Shown: piece after piece, positions 27,009 through 36,136 of the stretch
Layout: the number at the start of each line of letters is the position of its first letter
Numbering within the stretch: the first letter of the stretch is position 1
NCBI GenBank assembly: GCA_021555105.2
Contig: CP134604.1
Span: forward strand, 1,240,001-1,304,000
Direction: 5' to 3'
DNA length: 64,000 bases
Origin: Thalassospiraceae bacterium LMO-JJ14
GTDB taxonomy: Bacteria; Pseudomonadota; Alphaproteobacteria; Rhodospirillales; Casp-alpha2
The notes under the pieces: model-generated
What the model saw: the letters and a program-made list of their open reading frames with translations, nothing else
Databases searched by the model: none
Told to the model about the DNA's origin: nothing
Made by a program: the position numbers and the translations under genes

Positions 27009-27971
27009 ATGGCGGTTTACACGGAAATTGATGACGATGCACTGATAGACTTCATTGCCGGTTACGACATCGGCGAGGTGCTGTCGTGCAAGGGTATTGC
27101 CGAAGGCATTGAAAACTCCAATTTCATCGTTACCACGACGACGGGTCCCTATATCCTGACGCTCTATGAAAAGCGTGTTCAGATTGAGGATTTACCGTTC
27201 TTTCTGGGGCTGATGGACCACGCGGCGGCGCATGGCATTCCATGTCCGGTGCCGCTGCGGACGAAGGCCGGCGAAACGCTTCGCGAACTTTCCGAACGAC
27301 CCGCGGCGGTCGTCAGTTTTCTCGCCGGTATGTGGCCGAGGCGGCCGACGGTGGAACATTGCCGCCAGGTCGGCGAAGCGCTGGCGCTTTTTCATCTGGC
27401 GACGGAAGGCTTTCCCCTGAAACGGGCCAATGCGCTGGGTACGGATTCCTGGGCGGGACTTCTGAAATCGTCGGGTGACGGTGCCGACAGCGTCAAAAAA
27501 GGCCTGAGCGACATGCTTTCAGGGACGCTGAAGGAGCTCACGGCGGAGTGGCCGGATGACCTGCCGAAGGGTGTCATCCACGCAGATCTTTTTCCGGATA
27601 ATGTCTTTTTTCGCCAGGACCACCTTTCAGGCATGATCGATTTCTATTTCGCCTGCAACGATCAGTTTGCCTATGACATTGCGATCTGCCTGAACGCCTG
27701 GTGCTTTGAGCCGGACCTGAGTTTCAATGTGACCAAGGCACGAAGGCTTCTGCGCGGCTATCAGGATGTGCGTCCGCTGACCCGCGCCGAAATCGACGCC
27801 ATGCCGCTGCTGGCACAGGGCGCGGCGATGCGGTTCTTGCTGACGCGGCTTTATGACTGGCTGCATACCCCTGAAGACGCGTTCGTGACACCGAAAAGCC
27901 CGATGGAATACATCAGGAAGCTCGAATTTCATCGGCGTGTAAAAGGACCGGAATCCTATGGCATCGACTGA
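27009..27971 (+). CDS. thrB: Homoserine kinase, type II (ThrB)
   Basis: A 320-residue aminoglycoside-phosphotransferase-fold kinase. [20 protein letters not shown] is the family N-terminal signature. The catalytic loop is [13 protein letters not shown] (H-x-D-x4-N), followed by the metal-binding [20 protein letters not shown]. It phosphorylates L-homoserine for threonine synthesis and replaces the unrelated GHMP-type ThrB, as is common in alphaproteobacteria. It overlaps rnhA by 14 bp, a conserved alphaproteobacterial pairing. Threonine synthase, the next enzyme, is encoded about 8 kb away at 36133-37542. Confidence 0.93.
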   Translation: MAVYTEIDDDALIDFIAGYDIGEVLSCKGIAEGIENSNFIVTTTTGPYILTLYEKRVQIEDLPFFLGLMDHAAAHGIPCPVPLRTKAGETLRELSERPAAVVSFLAGMWPRRPTVEHCRQVGEALALFHLATEGFPLKRANALGTDSWAGLLKSSGDGADSVKKGLSDMLSGTLKELTAEWPDDLPKGVIHADLFPDNVFFRQDHLSGMIDFYFACNDQFAYDIAICLNAWCFEPDLSFNVTKARRLLRGYQDVRPLTRAEIDAMPLLAQGAAMRFLLTRLYDWLHTPEDAFVTPKSPMEYIRKLEFHRRVKGPESYGID

Positions 27972-28419
27972 GCCGGACGAAAATACGATCGAGATATTCA
28001 CCGATGGTGCGTGTTCCGGGAATCCCGGTCCCGGAGGCTGGGGTGCTATCCTGCGCTGGAAAGGTCATGAGAAGGAGCTTTGCGGCGGCGAAGCGGAAAC
28101 CACCAACAACCGCATGGAACTGATGGCGGCGATTCGCGCCCTTGAGAGCCTCAAGCGGGATGCCAGGGTCAATATCTATACGGACAGCACCTATGTTCGT
28201 GACGGGATTACGTCATGGATACATGGGTGGAAGCGAAACGGCTGGAAAACAGCCGCCAAGAAACCGGTGAAGAACGAGGATTTGTGGCGCCGTCTGGACG
28301 AGGCAATCCGTAGTCATGATGTCGAGTGGCATTGGGTCAAGGGTCATGCAGGGCACCCAGAGAATGAACGCGCCGACGAGTTGGCGCGCCAGGGCATATC
28401 CGAAACCGCCGGCCGTTAG
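27958..28419 (+). CDS. rnhA: Ribonuclease HI
   Basis: A 153-residue RNase HI. The catalytic acidic residues are visible: D16 in [20 protein letters not shown] in [17 protein letters not shown] in [14 protein letters not shown], and D in [12 protein letters not shown] near the C-terminus. The basic handle region is [20 protein letters not shown]. It degrades RNA in RNA-DNA hybrids. Its ATG lies inside the end of thrB (14-bp overlap), preceded by GGACCGGAA, so translation is probably coupled. Confidence 0.96.
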   Translation: MASTEPDENTIEIFTDGACSGNPGPGGWGAILRWKGHEKELCGGEAETTNNRMELMAAIRALESLKRDARVNIYTDSTYVRDGITSWIHGWKRNGWKTAAKKPVKNEDLWRRLDEAIRSHDVEWHWVKGHAGHPENERADELARQGISETAGR

Positions 28420-28437
28420 GTTTTCCGGAATTCACAT

Positions 28438-28475
28438 AAAAAAAGGACACAGCCTTATGGGAGGCTGTGTCCTTT
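28438..28475 (-). terminator. Strong minus-strand terminator
   Basis: A perfect 13-bp stem, AAAGGACACAGCC at 28442-28454 paired with GGCTGTGTCCTTT at 28463-28475, encloses an 8-nt loop. On the minus strand it is followed by a U-rich tail from the A run at 28438-28444. There is no T run on the plus-strand side, so the element serves a minus-strand transcript. It lies about 68 bp beyond the stop of the 56-residue gene at 28543-28713, supporting that this small gene is transcribed. It may also block readthrough at the end of rnhA. Confidence 0.85.
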
Positions 28476-28542
28476 CAGGTATCCCGCGTACAGGCTTCGC
28501 AAGGGAGGTCGCGATGCATACGGGAGATTACAGGGTCGCAAA

Positions 28543-28713
28543 TCAGGCGTGTCCGAGGCTCCAGCGCATCCGCTGTGCAGCGTTCGTTGCGTTACCGCCA
28601 GCGGCATTGTACTCGCGGCCTTTGACTTCGGAGCCGACCGGGTCGCCCCAACGGTCACGGGTGGCGGATTGACCGGGGAACCAGTTGGCGAATTTCTTGC
28701 TGTTATTGAACAT
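28543..28713 (-). CDS. Small hypothetical protein, 56 residues
   Basis: A 56-residue reading frame starting MFNNSKKFANWFPGQSATRD and ending in AAQRMRWSLGHA. It is basic, rich in asparagine, glycine and alanine, with no membrane segment. Support comes from a good ribosome binding site (GAGGA, 7 nt before the ATG at 28713) and from a strong terminator on the same strand just downstream. I do not recognise the family. An in-frame extension to 28794 exists but has no ribosome binding site. Coding status is likely but not proven. Confidence 0.6.
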   Translation of the reverse strand: MFNNSKKFANWFPGQSATRDRWGDPVGSEVKGREYNAAGGNATNAAQRMRWSLGHA

Positions 28714-28814
28714 GTGCTTATCCTCATGCCTTGCCCAACCAAATCGGGCTGTAACTTTCTGAAACCATATGTACGCTTGACCTTGTTGGGGCACAAAGGA
28801 TAGTTTTTCATTCT

Positions 28815-28849
28815 ATGCATGAGTATTTATTCATGTATAATTCATGCAT
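28815..28849. promoter_or_regulatory. Repeated inverted ATGCATGA elements upstream of LysR-type gene
   Basis: ATGCATGA at 28815-28822 and its exact inverse TCATGCAT at 28842-28849 lie 19 bp apart, with a further half-site TTCATGTATAA between them (28830-28840). They are in the divergent gap between the small minus-strand gene and the LysR-family regulator at 28870, whose ATG is 20 bp away. Multiple dyads at this position fit LysR autoregulation. The repeats are observed; the binding protein is inferred. Confidence 0.45.
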
Positions 28850-28869
28850 GATTGCTGATTGGACTTGAA

Positions 28870-29832
28870 ATGGCGCATCTTCCGCCGATTGCCGCGCTTC
28901 GTTCCCTGGCTTGTGCCGCCCGGCATTTAAGCTTCACCAAGGCCGCTGAAGAGTTGAACGTGACGCAGAGCGCCGTCAGCCATCAGATACGTCATATCGA
29001 GGAATTGTGGGATATCCAGCTCTTCGAACGCAGGCCCCGTCAACTGCTGCTGACACCGGCAGGGGAGCAGTTGGCAGGAATCGTCAACGACTTCATCGAC
29101 GAGCTTGGCAAGGCGCTGGATGAGTTGAAGGCGGAAGAAGGTCATACCGCGTTGCGGGTCGAGATGCTGCCCTCGCTGGCCGTGAAGTGGCTGGTGCCGC
29201 GGTTGCAGTATTTCAGGGCCGAGCACCCCGAGGTCGATGTCTGGCTGTCGACGCGCCAGGATATTCGCCCGGCAATGAGCAGTACCCTTGATGCTGTGAT
29301 CACGTTGGGCGACGGACAGTATCCGGGTTTCGCTTCGTGGGAGTTAATGCGCGATTATGTGATCCCTGTGGCAAGGCCACGGCTGCTTGAAGAATACGGC
29401 ATGCCGGAAACGCCGGCGGATCTGTGCATGTTGCCGCTTTTGCTCAGGCACTCGGGTGTTCTGTCCCCCGGTTGGGAATACTGGTTCGATTACGCCGGCG
29501 TCCCGCCGGAGGTCTATCAGTCGGCGTTACGGGAAGGGACCCGTTTCCCCGACACCAACATGGCTATTCAGGCCGCGTTCGAAGGGCAGGGCGTGGCGCT
29601 GGCGCGTAGCGCGCACGTATGGGAAGACCTGGAGACCGGGCGATTGGTCAGGCTGTTCGATATCCATTGCCCGTCGGACGTGTCGGTTTATTTCGTGTGC
29701 CGGAACGATCAGGCCGAAAGACCGGCGCTGATCGCGTTTCGCGACTGGCTGCTTCGCGAAGCCAAGCAGTCCCAGGCGGCATTCGATGCGGCGGAAAAGG
29801 ATTTGCCGAAGGGCAAGGCGGAAAAGCGTTAG
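28870..29832 (+). CDS. LysR-family regulator, GcvA/AmpR-like
   Basis: A 320-residue LysR regulator. The helix-turn-helix (residues about 5-63) reads PIAALRSLACAARHLSFTKA, then LNVTQSAVSHQIRHIEELWD. The V-T-Q-S-A-V-S-H-Q-I pattern with an L-F-E-R-R-P-R wing is characteristic of the GcvA/AmpR branch. The effector domain spans about 95-300. ATG 28870 is the family-typical start (MAHLPPIAALRSL). GcvA regulates the glycine cleavage operon in enterobacteria, but here gcv is 5 kb away and carries a riboswitch, so that target is not implied. Dyads upstream suggest autoregulation. Confidence 0.9.
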   Translation: MAHLPPIAALRSLACAARHLSFTKAAEELNVTQSAVSHQIRHIEELWDIQLFERRPRQLLLTPAGEQLAGIVNDFIDELGKALDELKAEEGHTALRVEMLPSLAVKWLVPRLQYFRAEHPEVDVWLSTRQDIRPAMSSTLDAVITLGDGQYPGFASWELMRDYVIPVARPRLLEEYGMPETPADLCMLPLLLRHSGVLSPGWEYWFDYAGVPPEVYQSALREGTRFPDTNMAIQAAFEGQGVALARSAHVWEDLETGRLVRLFDIHCPSDVSVYFVCRNDQAERPALIAFRDWLLREAKQSQAAFDAAEKDLPKGKAEKR

Positions 29833-29900
29833 GCCAGGGTATAAAGAGGGCCTGGGAAATTGAGGGCGCCACCTGGCGGCAGCGCCCACAAATCCGGAAC

Positions 29901-30380
29901 TTAAAGTTCGCTCAGCATCGTTTCGGCGCTGGTTTTCTCGAACACACCTTCATCAATGTGCAGTGATTCTACCGTGCCATCGTTCACGACCATGGAGAAA
30001 CGCTGACAGCGGACACCGAGGCCGCGCGCCGTCAGGTCAAGCTCGAGGCCGGTGGCCTTGGCGAAATTGGCGGAGCCGTCAGCCAGCATGGTCACGGCGT
30101 CGCCGACATTCTGGTCCTTGCCCCAGGCGCCCATAACGAACGGATCGTTTACCGATACGCAGGCAATCGCATCGATTCCCTTGGCTTTCAGGGCGTCAGC
30201 GTTGGCAACGAAGCCCGGCAGGTGCTTGGCGGAGCAGGTCGGCGTAAAGGCGCCGGGGACGCCGAAAACAGCGACTTTCTTGCCGGCGAAGAAATCATCG
30301 GTCTGAACGGCATCGGGGCCGTCTCCGGTCATGACGTTGAGCGTGACGCTCGGAATTTTGTCTCCCACCTTGATGGTCAT
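29901..30380 (-). CDS. Peroxiredoxin (Prx5 family)
   Basis: A 159-residue atypical peroxiredoxin. The peroxidatic cysteine is C49 in FGVPGAFTPTCSAKHLPGF, where P-x3-T-x2-C is the family's active site. DAIACVSVNDPFVMGAWGKD contains a second conserved region, and GVRCQRFSMVVNDGTVESLH another. Prx5-type enzymes reduce hydrogen peroxide and alkyl hydroperoxides using glutaredoxin or thioredoxin. The start ATG 30380 is preceded by GGGAGAGA. The gene stands alone, between the convergent LysR gene and the DsbD-like gene. Confidence 0.95.
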   Translation of the reverse strand: MTIKVGDKIPSVTLNVMTGDGPDAVQTDDFFAGKKVAVFGVPGAFTPTCSAKHLPGFVANADALKAKGIDAIACVSVNDPFVMGAWGKDQNVGDAVTMLADGSANFAKATGLELDLTARGLGVRCQRFSMVVNDGTVESLHIDEGVFEKTSAETMLSEL

Positions 30381-30503
30381 AGTGTCTCTCCCGCAGGTCG
30401 TTGTTTAAAAATATGGTTCTGCCGGCACGTGCGGCGTGCCCCACAGATAGGGTTATTGGCCGGTAATGCAAAGGATTTTTCGCGTTAACATAAACGTTAA
30501 CGG

Positions 30504-32672
30504 CTATTTCAGGCTGTCTGCCAGCCGCTCCGGCGCGGCGCTTCTGAAGCCTGCCATAACGTTTTCCTCGCCCAGCAGTTCCGGTAGCGCAATTCCGTTC
30601 GGCGCGGCAGCACCGTAGACGGCATTGAAGGGGATACCGTATCGCCCGAACGATGCCAGATAAGCGGCGATGTCGGGGTCGGGTCGGGTCCAGTCCGCCT
30701 GCATGGCAATCACGTCCGGGCTGTTGAGCAATTCCAGAATCCGGCCTTGTTCAAGAACGAACCGTTTGTTGACCTGACATGTTATGCACCAGTCGGCGGT
30801 GACATCGACGAAGACAATCATCCCTTTCCCGGTCAGGCGATCGATGGCAGCGGGGTTGAATTTTTGCCATTTGATTTTGCTGACACCGGGCGTGGTTGTA
30901 TCGAGCGGACCGTTAATATCGCCGATTTGCGCCGTCGTGATCGCGGCAAAAGTCGCAAGAACGAGGGCGAAAGGTGTCGCTTTCCTGATTTCAGGCACGG
31001 TGTGCATGACCGGTCCAAGCCAGAGCCCAGACAGGATCAGCAGCGCCCCCGTCAGAATTGCGGCGAAAAGACCGGCGGCGCCTGCAAGGACGCTAAGCAA
31101 CCACAAGGCTGTGGCGGCGAGCGCCAGGCCCAGGACGAATTTCAGCCGCACCATCCAGGGGCCGGGTTTCGGCATGAACGTTACAAGCCGCGGCAATGCT
31201 GCAATTAATAAATAAGGGGCGGAAAGGCCGAGCCCGAGCACGGCGAATACGGCGATAATGTCGCTCGGTCCCCGGGCCAGGGCAAAACCGATGGCGGTGC
31301 CCAAAAACGGTGCCGAGCATGGCGTCGCCAGCAAGGTCGCGAAAATACCCTGAAGAAAATGTCCGAAAATGCCGCTGCGCGCACCGGTGCCTTGCCCGAC
31401 ATTGGCTATGGCGCCGGGAAGACGGAATTCGAAAAATCCCCACATGTTACAGGCGAAAAGCGTGACCAGAAACGCCATGATGATCAGGAACCAGGGTTGC
31501 TGGAACTGAATCCCCCAGCCGATGGTGGCCCCCACCGATTTCAGCGCAATCAATCCCGATGCCAGGACAAGAAAGGCAAACACGATGCCGCTGGCGGAGG
31601 CCAGAAAACTGAGCCGTACCGTGCCGGGCGCAGACCCGCCATGTTTGACGACGCTCAGGAACTTCAGTGACAGCACCGGCAAGACGCAGGGCATCAGGTT
31701 AAGGATCAGGCCGCCGAGAAGCGCAAATAGCAAGATCACGGGCAGGGTATAGGCATCAGGCGCCATCGGCGCCGACGCCAGAAGATCGGGGGCGTAAGGC
31801 TTGGGTGCGGCGAGGGAAACATCCGCTTCCATGGACCGGCCGCCATCAAGGAGTGTCAGCGTAAATGTGCTTCCGCTCAGGTTTGCGGCGGCTTCCTTCG
31901 GCGTGCCGGCATAGCCCGACACCGGAACGCGTAACACGGCTTGCCGGTTGCCGTTATCGATGTGCACTGCAGGTGCGCCGTATCCAAAGCCGACGGGGCC
32001 TTCGAGAAACAGGTCCGGCCCCTTGAAGGGGATTTGCGAGGATGCACGCGCAACGACGTAAAGGCCTTTATCGGATGCTTCTGTCCATGCCGCCTCTATG
32101 TTTAGGCGCGCAGCGTCACCCGAACGGGGTACACGGGAATCGTATTGGCCGATGATATGCGCCATCGCGGTGGGTGCACCGTCACCGGCGGGCAACGTCA
32201 TTGTCAACTGCGCATCATAGGGGATGCAGATTTCCTTGCAGGTGAGATACCGGACTGCGGTCTTGATTTCAGCGGGCTCAGCCGGGTTCGGGGCCTCGAT
32301 ATTGAAAGGCAGGACGACGGCGTTCTCATAGCCGAGCGTTTCCAGGCCAAGCACGGAAAACCTTTCCGGGACCGGCCACCGTATTGCGCCGATCTCTGCA
32401 TTCGAAGTGGTCTTGAAATCGGGCTGCGGCGGAAAACCGGCATCGCCGGGAGAGCGCCAGTAAACCTTCCAGCCGGGTTTCATGCGAAACTGCAACCCGG
32501 CCAGTACCTTGCCGTCCGTACCGAGACCGTCGCGCGCCGCGATCAGCCGGACGGCGGACTGCTCTTCCTCTGCCCAGTCCGAACTGGCGATGCCGGCCAA
32601 AGCCAACCCGGCCGGGGCCGTTACGGCCACTGTCAGGGCAAACACAAGAATGAGCAGAATGCGGTTCATCAT
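30504..32672 (-). CDS. DsbD/ScsB-like thiol:disulfide interchange protein
   Basis: A 722-residue membrane reductase in three parts. After a signal peptide (LILVFALTVAVTAPAGLALA) comes a periplasmic DsbD-alpha/ScsB-type domain (about 30-280; cysteine pair in YLTCKEICIPYD). Next are about eight transmembrane helices (about 310-590) with the conserved LNLMPCVLPVLSLKFLS and TPCSAPFLGTAIGFALARGP cysteines. The C-terminal thioredoxin domain has CITC in VTADWCITCQVNKRFVLE. It carries electrons from cytosolic thioredoxin to periplasmic partners, and the ScsB-like N-terminus suggests copper-stress or peroxide-related clients. The start may be 32672 or the next ATG codon at 32669. Confidence 0.9.
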   Translation of the reverse strand: MMNRILLILVFALTVAVTAPAGLALAGIASSDWAEEEQSAVRLIAARDGLGTDGKVLAGLQFRMKPGWKVYWRSPGDAGFPPQPDFKTTSNAEIGAIRWPVPERFSVLGLETLGYENAVVLPFNIEAPNPAEPAEIKTAVRYLTCKEICIPYDAQLTMTLPAGDGAPTAMAHIIGQYDSRVPRSGDAARLNIEAAWTEASDKGLYVVARASSQIPFKGPDLFLEGPVGFGYGAPAVHIDNGNRQAVLRVPVSGYAGTPKEAAANLSGSTFTLTLLDGGRSMEADVSLAAPKPYAPDLLASAPMAPDAYTLPVILLFALLGGLILNLMPCVLPVLSLKFLSVVKHGGSAPGTVRLSFLASASGIVFAFLVLASGLIALKSVGATIGWGIQFQQPWFLIIMAFLVTLFACNMWGFFEFRLPGAIANVGQGTGARSGIFGHFLQGIFATLLATPCSAPFLGTAIGFALARGPSDIIAVFAVLGLGLSAPYLLIAALPRLVTFMPKPGPWMVRLKFVLGLALAATALWLLSVLAGAAGLFAAILTGALLILSGLWLGPVMHTVPEIRKATPFALVLATFAAITTAQIGDINGPLDTTTPGVSKIKWQKFNPAAIDRLTGKGMIVFVDVTADWCITCQVNKRFVLEQGRILELLNSPDVIAMQADWTRPDPDIAAYLASFGRYGIPFNAVYGAAAPNGIALPELLGEENVMAGFRSAAPERLADSLK

Positions 32673-32794
32673 CGTCCAGTCACATTTCTCCGGATGTCTA
32701 TATGATTCGCCATACTCTTGGCGTCAACACAAGGGCGAAGGTCGATCTCACACATTGTTGAATGGGCTTGAGATGCATAAACTGCAGCGTGTTT

Positions 32795-32822
32795 TTGCCA
32801 GCCGCATCCAATGTGTCATAAT
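32795..32822 (+). promoter_or_regulatory. Candidate sigma-70 promoter for yqgE
   Basis: TTGCCA at 32795-32800 and CATAAT at 32817-32822, separated by 16 bp, resemble -35 and -10 boxes (4/6 and 5/6 matches). The predicted start near 32829 leaves a leader of about 60 nt before the yqgE GTG at 32889. The rest of the 216-bp gap (32673-32888) shows nothing else that I recognise. Confidence 0.35.
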
Positions 32823-32888
32823 GACGCCGCAATCGCTGCACAAACTGTTTCAAATCTGACGAATGCCCGCGAACGGACGGAGATGTGC

Positions 32889-33476
32889 GTGAGAGGTTTT
32901 TTAAAAGAGGGTTCCAGCGAAGACAGCTACCTGACAGGCAGGTTTCTTGTAGCCATGCCCGGGATGCAGGATGATCGCTTTCAGCAAACCCTGATTTATA
33001 TGTGCGCGCACGGCCCCGAAGGGGCGATGGGTCTTGTCGTCAACAAACCGATGGACTCCATCAGCTTTCCGGACCTGCTGAGCCAGCTGGATATCTCCAT
33101 GCCGCCGGCGGGTGAGGGGATCGAGGTTCTATTCGGCGGCCCCGTCGAAACCGGTCGTGGTTTTGTTCTGCATTCCCCCGATTACATGCATGACGCGACC
33201 ATGGTTGTGGATGACGAAGTCGCGTTGACCGCAACGGTGGATGTGCTGCGCGCCATCGCCGATGGCTCGGGGCCAAGGCAGCGCCTGCTGGCGCTTGGCT
33301 ATGCCGGCTGGGAGAGCGGGCAGCTGGATGAAGAAATCAAGGCCAACGGCTGGCTCAGCGTTGATGCCGATCCGCAACTGCTTTTCGATTCCGACATCGG
33401 CTCCAAATGGGAACGCGCCATGGGTAAACTCGGCATCGATCCGCTGATGCTGTCCGATCGGGCCGGGCATGCCTAA
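32889..33476 (+). CDS. YqgE/AlgH family protein
   Basis: A protein of about 195 residues with the UPF0301 pattern: [20 protein letters not shown], then [37 protein letters not shown], and [20 protein letters not shown]. The family is widespread in proteobacteria and its molecular role is unresolved; AlgH was linked to alginate regulation in Pseudomonas. I place the start at GTG 32889 because GGAG at 32879-32882 gives proper 6-nt spacing; the ATG at 32883 directly abuts it. The stop overlaps the next gene by 8 bp. Confidence 0.92.
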   Translation: MRGFLKEGSSEDSYLTGRFLVAMPGMQDDRFQQTLIYMCAHGPEGAMGLVVNKPMDSISFPDLLSQLDISMPPAGEGIEVLFGGPVETGRGFVLHSPDYMHDATMVVDDEVALTATVDVLRAIADGSGPRQRLLALGYAGWESGQLDEEIKANGWLSVDADPQLLFDSDIGSKWERAMGKLGIDPLMLSDRAGHA

Positions 33477-33783
33477 GTCACGGCGTCCCGGTGGACGGGG
33501 TCATGGGAGCGGAAAGCCAAAAACAGCGGGGAAAGCCGATCCGGATGCCTTCATGCGCGAGCTTATCCAGCGCATGGATGCATGCGATACCGCCGAAAAA
33601 CTCAATGACGAGGTTCTGATGCCCTTCGTACTGGCGCTCGAGAAAGTGTGCGGTGCGCGTGGGTATGTCATGAACATCTATGGGGAAACGGCGAATATCG
33701 TTTTTTCCGGCAATGAAGAGGATGCGGAAGCGATTTACCAGATCGTCGAAGCCTACATGGATGATCAGCAGGACGACGACTGA
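33469..33783 (+). CDS. Hypothetical protein, coupled to yqgE
   Basis: A 104-residue protein that I do not recognise. A basic, glycine-rich N-terminus ([19 protein letters not shown]) precedes a helical domain with [20 protein letters not shown] and a beta-like segment [20 protein letters not shown]. It ends in an acidic tail ([10 protein letters not shown]). The bipolar charge distribution suggests a nucleic-acid- or protein-binding adaptor, but that is a guess. It overlaps yqgE by 8 bp and lies 14 bp before the HpcH-type gene, so the three are probably cotranscribed. Confidence 0.65.
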   Translation: MPKSRRPGGRGHGSGKPKTAGKADPDAFMRELIQRMDACDTAEKLNDEVLMPFVLALEKVCGARGYVMNIYGETANIVFSGNEEDAEAIYQIVEAYMDDQQDDD

Positions 33784-33797
33784 TCGGCCGCCCGAAC

Positions 33798-34673
33798 ATG
33801 ACCGCATCGAAACCGCAATTTGATCACAACCTGACGACATGGCTGTTCGTGACATCGATCGACGTTGATCAGATCAAAGCCGCCGCCGATGCCAGACCCG
33901 ATTGCGTGATTGTCGATATGGAGGACTTCACGCCTCAGCATTTACGCGAACAGGGGCGAAAGCGCCTCGCCGGGACCTTGTCGAGCATTGCCGATGCCGG
34001 CGTTATCCCTTGCGTCAGGATAAACCCGACGGGGTCATCCGATCATGCTTCCGACCTTGCGGCCGCCCTTGATGCGGGGGCACGCATCATCGCCCTGCCG
34101 AAAACAAGCACGGCTGCGGAACTGCACGCCCTCAACGATGCGATTGCAATGCACGGCGGCGCGGCGCGCACCAAGCCCCAGTTGCTGCCGAATATCGAAA
34201 CGGCAGAAGGCCTGGTGAATACGTATGCAATTCTCAAGGAAGCACCGCCGTTGATCGGCTGTCTGGTTGCGTCCGAAGATATGACGACAAGCCTTGGCGC
34301 GCCACGTGATAGAAGCGGGACCGCAATCCGCTATGCGCGCGAAAGGTTTTTGCTGGAATGCCGGGCCGCCGGAGTCGCACCGGTCGATTGCCCCTATACC
34401 TGGGCCGACCATGAAGGTCTTGTCGAAGAGACGGAATCCGCCAAGGCGCTCGGCTATCATGCGAAATCGGCGGCACGCGCCGATCAGATTGCCGTGATTC
34501 GTGAAATTCTCGAACCGAGCGAAATGGAAATTGCGCATGCGCGCCTGTTGATGGAAACCTTCGAGGCCGCCGAGCGTGAAGGCCGCGACCGGGTCGAGGT
34601 GAATGGACAGATCGCCGAGCGGCCGTCGTACCTCAATGCCAAGGCGCTGCTGGAAAGGGTGAGCGCGCGTTAG
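33798..34673 (+). CDS. HpcH/HpaI aldolase/citrate lyase family (CitE-like) protein
   Basis: A 291-residue TIM-barrel protein of the CitE-like group. CVIVDMEDFTPQHLREQGRK carries the metal-binding acidic motif (DLEDAV-like). VIPCVRINPTGSSDHASDLA holds the R-x-N segment, and ARIIALPKTSTAAELHALND and PQLLPNIETAEGLVNTYAIL contain the conserved lysine and I-E-T-A-x-G-L-V glutamate. Members cleave or form C-C bonds of acyl-CoA such as malyl-CoA or citramalyl-CoA. The exact substrate is not readable. It follows the small hypothetical gene closely and is convergent with the DUF3553 gene. Confidence 0.85.
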   Translation: MTASKPQFDHNLTTWLFVTSIDVDQIKAAADARPDCVIVDMEDFTPQHLREQGRKRLAGTLSSIADAGVIPCVRINPTGSSDHASDLAAALDAGARIIALPKTSTAAELHALNDAIAMHGGAARTKPQLLPNIETAEGLVNTYAILKEAPPLIGCLVASEDMTTSLGAPRDRSGTAIRYARERFLLECRAAGVAPVDCPYTWADHEGLVEETESAKALGYHAKSAARADQIAVIREILEPSEMEIAHARLLMETFEAAEREGRDRVEVNGQIAERPSYLNAKALLERVSAR

Positions 34674-34677
34674 GGTT

Positions 34678-34875
34678 TCAAGCCCTGTCGTTCGGATCGA
34701 CGACCGCCAGTTCAATGACCGAGCCGTCGACGATCAGCTTGCCCGCATTTTCGAAATTCACCGTGATCCTGTCGCCGACGACGGTTTGAACCCGGCCAAG
34801 CCCAAGCTCAGGCGCTTTCGGGTGACGAACGAACGAGCCTTGTGAAATCAGGAAATTGCCGGGATGCAGCGCCAT
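34678..34875 (-). CDS. DUF3553 domain-containing protein
   Basis: A protein of about 65 residues with GSFVRHPKAPELGLGRVQTV, then VGDRITVNFENAGK. This fits DUF3553, a short beta-rich (SH3/Tudor-like) module. The same fold appears as a C-terminal domain in some UvrD/CarD-type proteins, where it contacts RNA polymerase or DNA. ATG 34875 is chosen because it matches the family start; a TTG at 34917 would extend it into the M16 gene. The start is overlapped by or adjacent to the M16 stop at 34880, indicating cotranscription. Confidence 0.8.
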   Translation of the reverse strand: MALHPGNFLISQGSFVRHPKAPELGLGRVQTVVGDRITVNFENAGKLIVDGSVIELAVVDPNDRA

Positions 34876-34879
34876 TACG

Positions 34880-36136
34880 TCAGTTGAATCGGGCGCTGAG
34901 GCTGTCAGCGGATTCAAGACCCTTCACCGGGCCGATGGCGGAGACACTGGGCACACCCCGGAACAGCCGTTCGGCAACAGCGCGCACGGCGTCATCATCG
35001 ACGGCGTCGATCTTGGCGACGATTTCTTCCGGCGGGATCGGACGGTCAAACAGCATGAGATGGCGGGCCATCTGTTCGGTTCTGGACGATGTGCTCTCAC
35101 GGGCCATGAGGATGCTGGCCTTGAGCTGGGCGCGGGCGCGCTGGGTTTCCTCGGCTGTCAGCGTCTTGGCGACCTTGTGCGCTTCATCGACGAGCAGCGG
35201 GATCAGGTCGCCCAGATGTTCCGCGCCGGTGCCGGCGTATATGCCAAAAATGCCACTGTCTTCGTAGCACGACAGGAATGAATAGATGGAATACGCAAGG
35301 CCGCGTTCCTCGCGCACTTCCTGAAACAGGCGCGACGACATGCCGCCGCCGAACACGGTGGATAATACCGACGCGGCATAGAAATCGTCATCCTTGTAGC
35401 CGACACCATCGAGACCGAGGACGATGTGCACCTGTTCCAGATCGCGGTCGAGGCGAATGTCGCCACCCTTGTAGCGCGCTGTTTCGCGACCATTTGCCTT
35501 TAGCTGGGGCAGCGGCGCGAAGGTTTCCGAAATCAGCTCGACCAAATGATCGTGATCGACCTTGCCGGCGGCGCAGAACAGGCTCTGCGGTGCGGTATAG
35601 CTCTGGCTGCGGTATCCGTCCACGTCGCTGCGATCGAGCGAGCGGATGATTTCCTCGGTGCCGAGCACCGGGCGGCCGATGGCCTGTTCAGGGTAGGCGG
35701 CCTCCTGAAACAGATCGAAGACAATGTCGTCGGGGGTGTCGTGGGACTGGTGGATTTCCTGACAGATGACGGATTTTTCGCGCTCCAGTTCCTGCGCGTC
35801 CATGGTGGCGTGCATGACGATGTCGGAAACCAGATCGACGGCGAGATCGATGTCGTCTTTCAGGACTTTCGCGTAATAGGCCGTGTTTTCACGGGACGTA
35901 TAGGCATTCAGATGGCCGCCGACGGCTTCGATCTCTTCCGCGATCTGCCGTGCGGTCCGCCGTTCCGTGCCCTTGAAGACCATATGCTCAAGCAGATGAG
36001 AAATGCCGTTGACCTCGGCCGCTTCATCGCGGGCGCCGATCCCGACCCATGTGCCGAGCGTAACCGTCTCGACGTTCTGCATGCTGTCGGTGGCGACGCG
36101 CATGCCGTTGTCGAGTGTCGTGACGCGAACGCTCAT
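34880..36136 (-). CDS. M16 family zinc peptidase (processing-peptidase type)
   Basis: A 418-residue insulinase/pitrilysin-family protease. The inverted zinc motif H-x-x-E-H is H47-L-L-E-H51 in ISHLLEHMVFKGTERRT, with the third ligand probably in the E-x6-E stretch ELEREKSVICQEIHQSHDTP. The tail domain includes GLAYSIYSFLSCYEDSGIFG. This is the bacterial relative of mitochondrial processing peptidase beta. Its substrates are unknown. ATG 36136 overlaps the threonine synthase stop by 4 bp; thrC-M16 is a recurrent alphaproteobacterial pair. Confidence 0.94.
   Translation of the reverse strand: MSVRVTTLDNGMRVATDSMQNVETVTLGTWVGIGARDEAAEVNGISHLLEHMVFKGTERRTARQIAEEIEAVGGHLNAYTSRENTAYYAKVLKDDIDLAVDLVSDIVMHATMDAQELEREKSVICQEIHQSHDTPDDIVFDLFQEAAYPEQAIGRPVLGTEEIIRSLDRSDVDGYRSQSYTAPQSLFCAAGKVDHDHLVELISETFAPLPQLKANGRETARYKGGDIRLDRDLEQVHIVLGLDGVGYKDDDFYAASVLSTVFGGGMSSRLFQEVREERGLAYSIYSFLSCYEDSGIFGIYAGTGAEHLGDLIPLLVDEAHKVAKTLTAEETQRARAQLKASILMARESTSSRTEQMARHLMLFDRPIPPEEIVAKIDAVDDDAVRAVAERLFRGVPSVSAIGPVKGLESADSLSARFN

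Noticed and set aside
28455-28820. Minus-strand frame of 121 codons over the small gene
   Set aside because: It reads through the terminator and lacks a ribosome binding site; the 56-residue frame has both site and terminator.
29846-29890. GC-rich hairpins between the LysR gene and the peroxiredoxin gene as terminators
   Set aside because: GGGCGC/GCGCCC can pair (29864-29887), but no clear U run follows on either strand.
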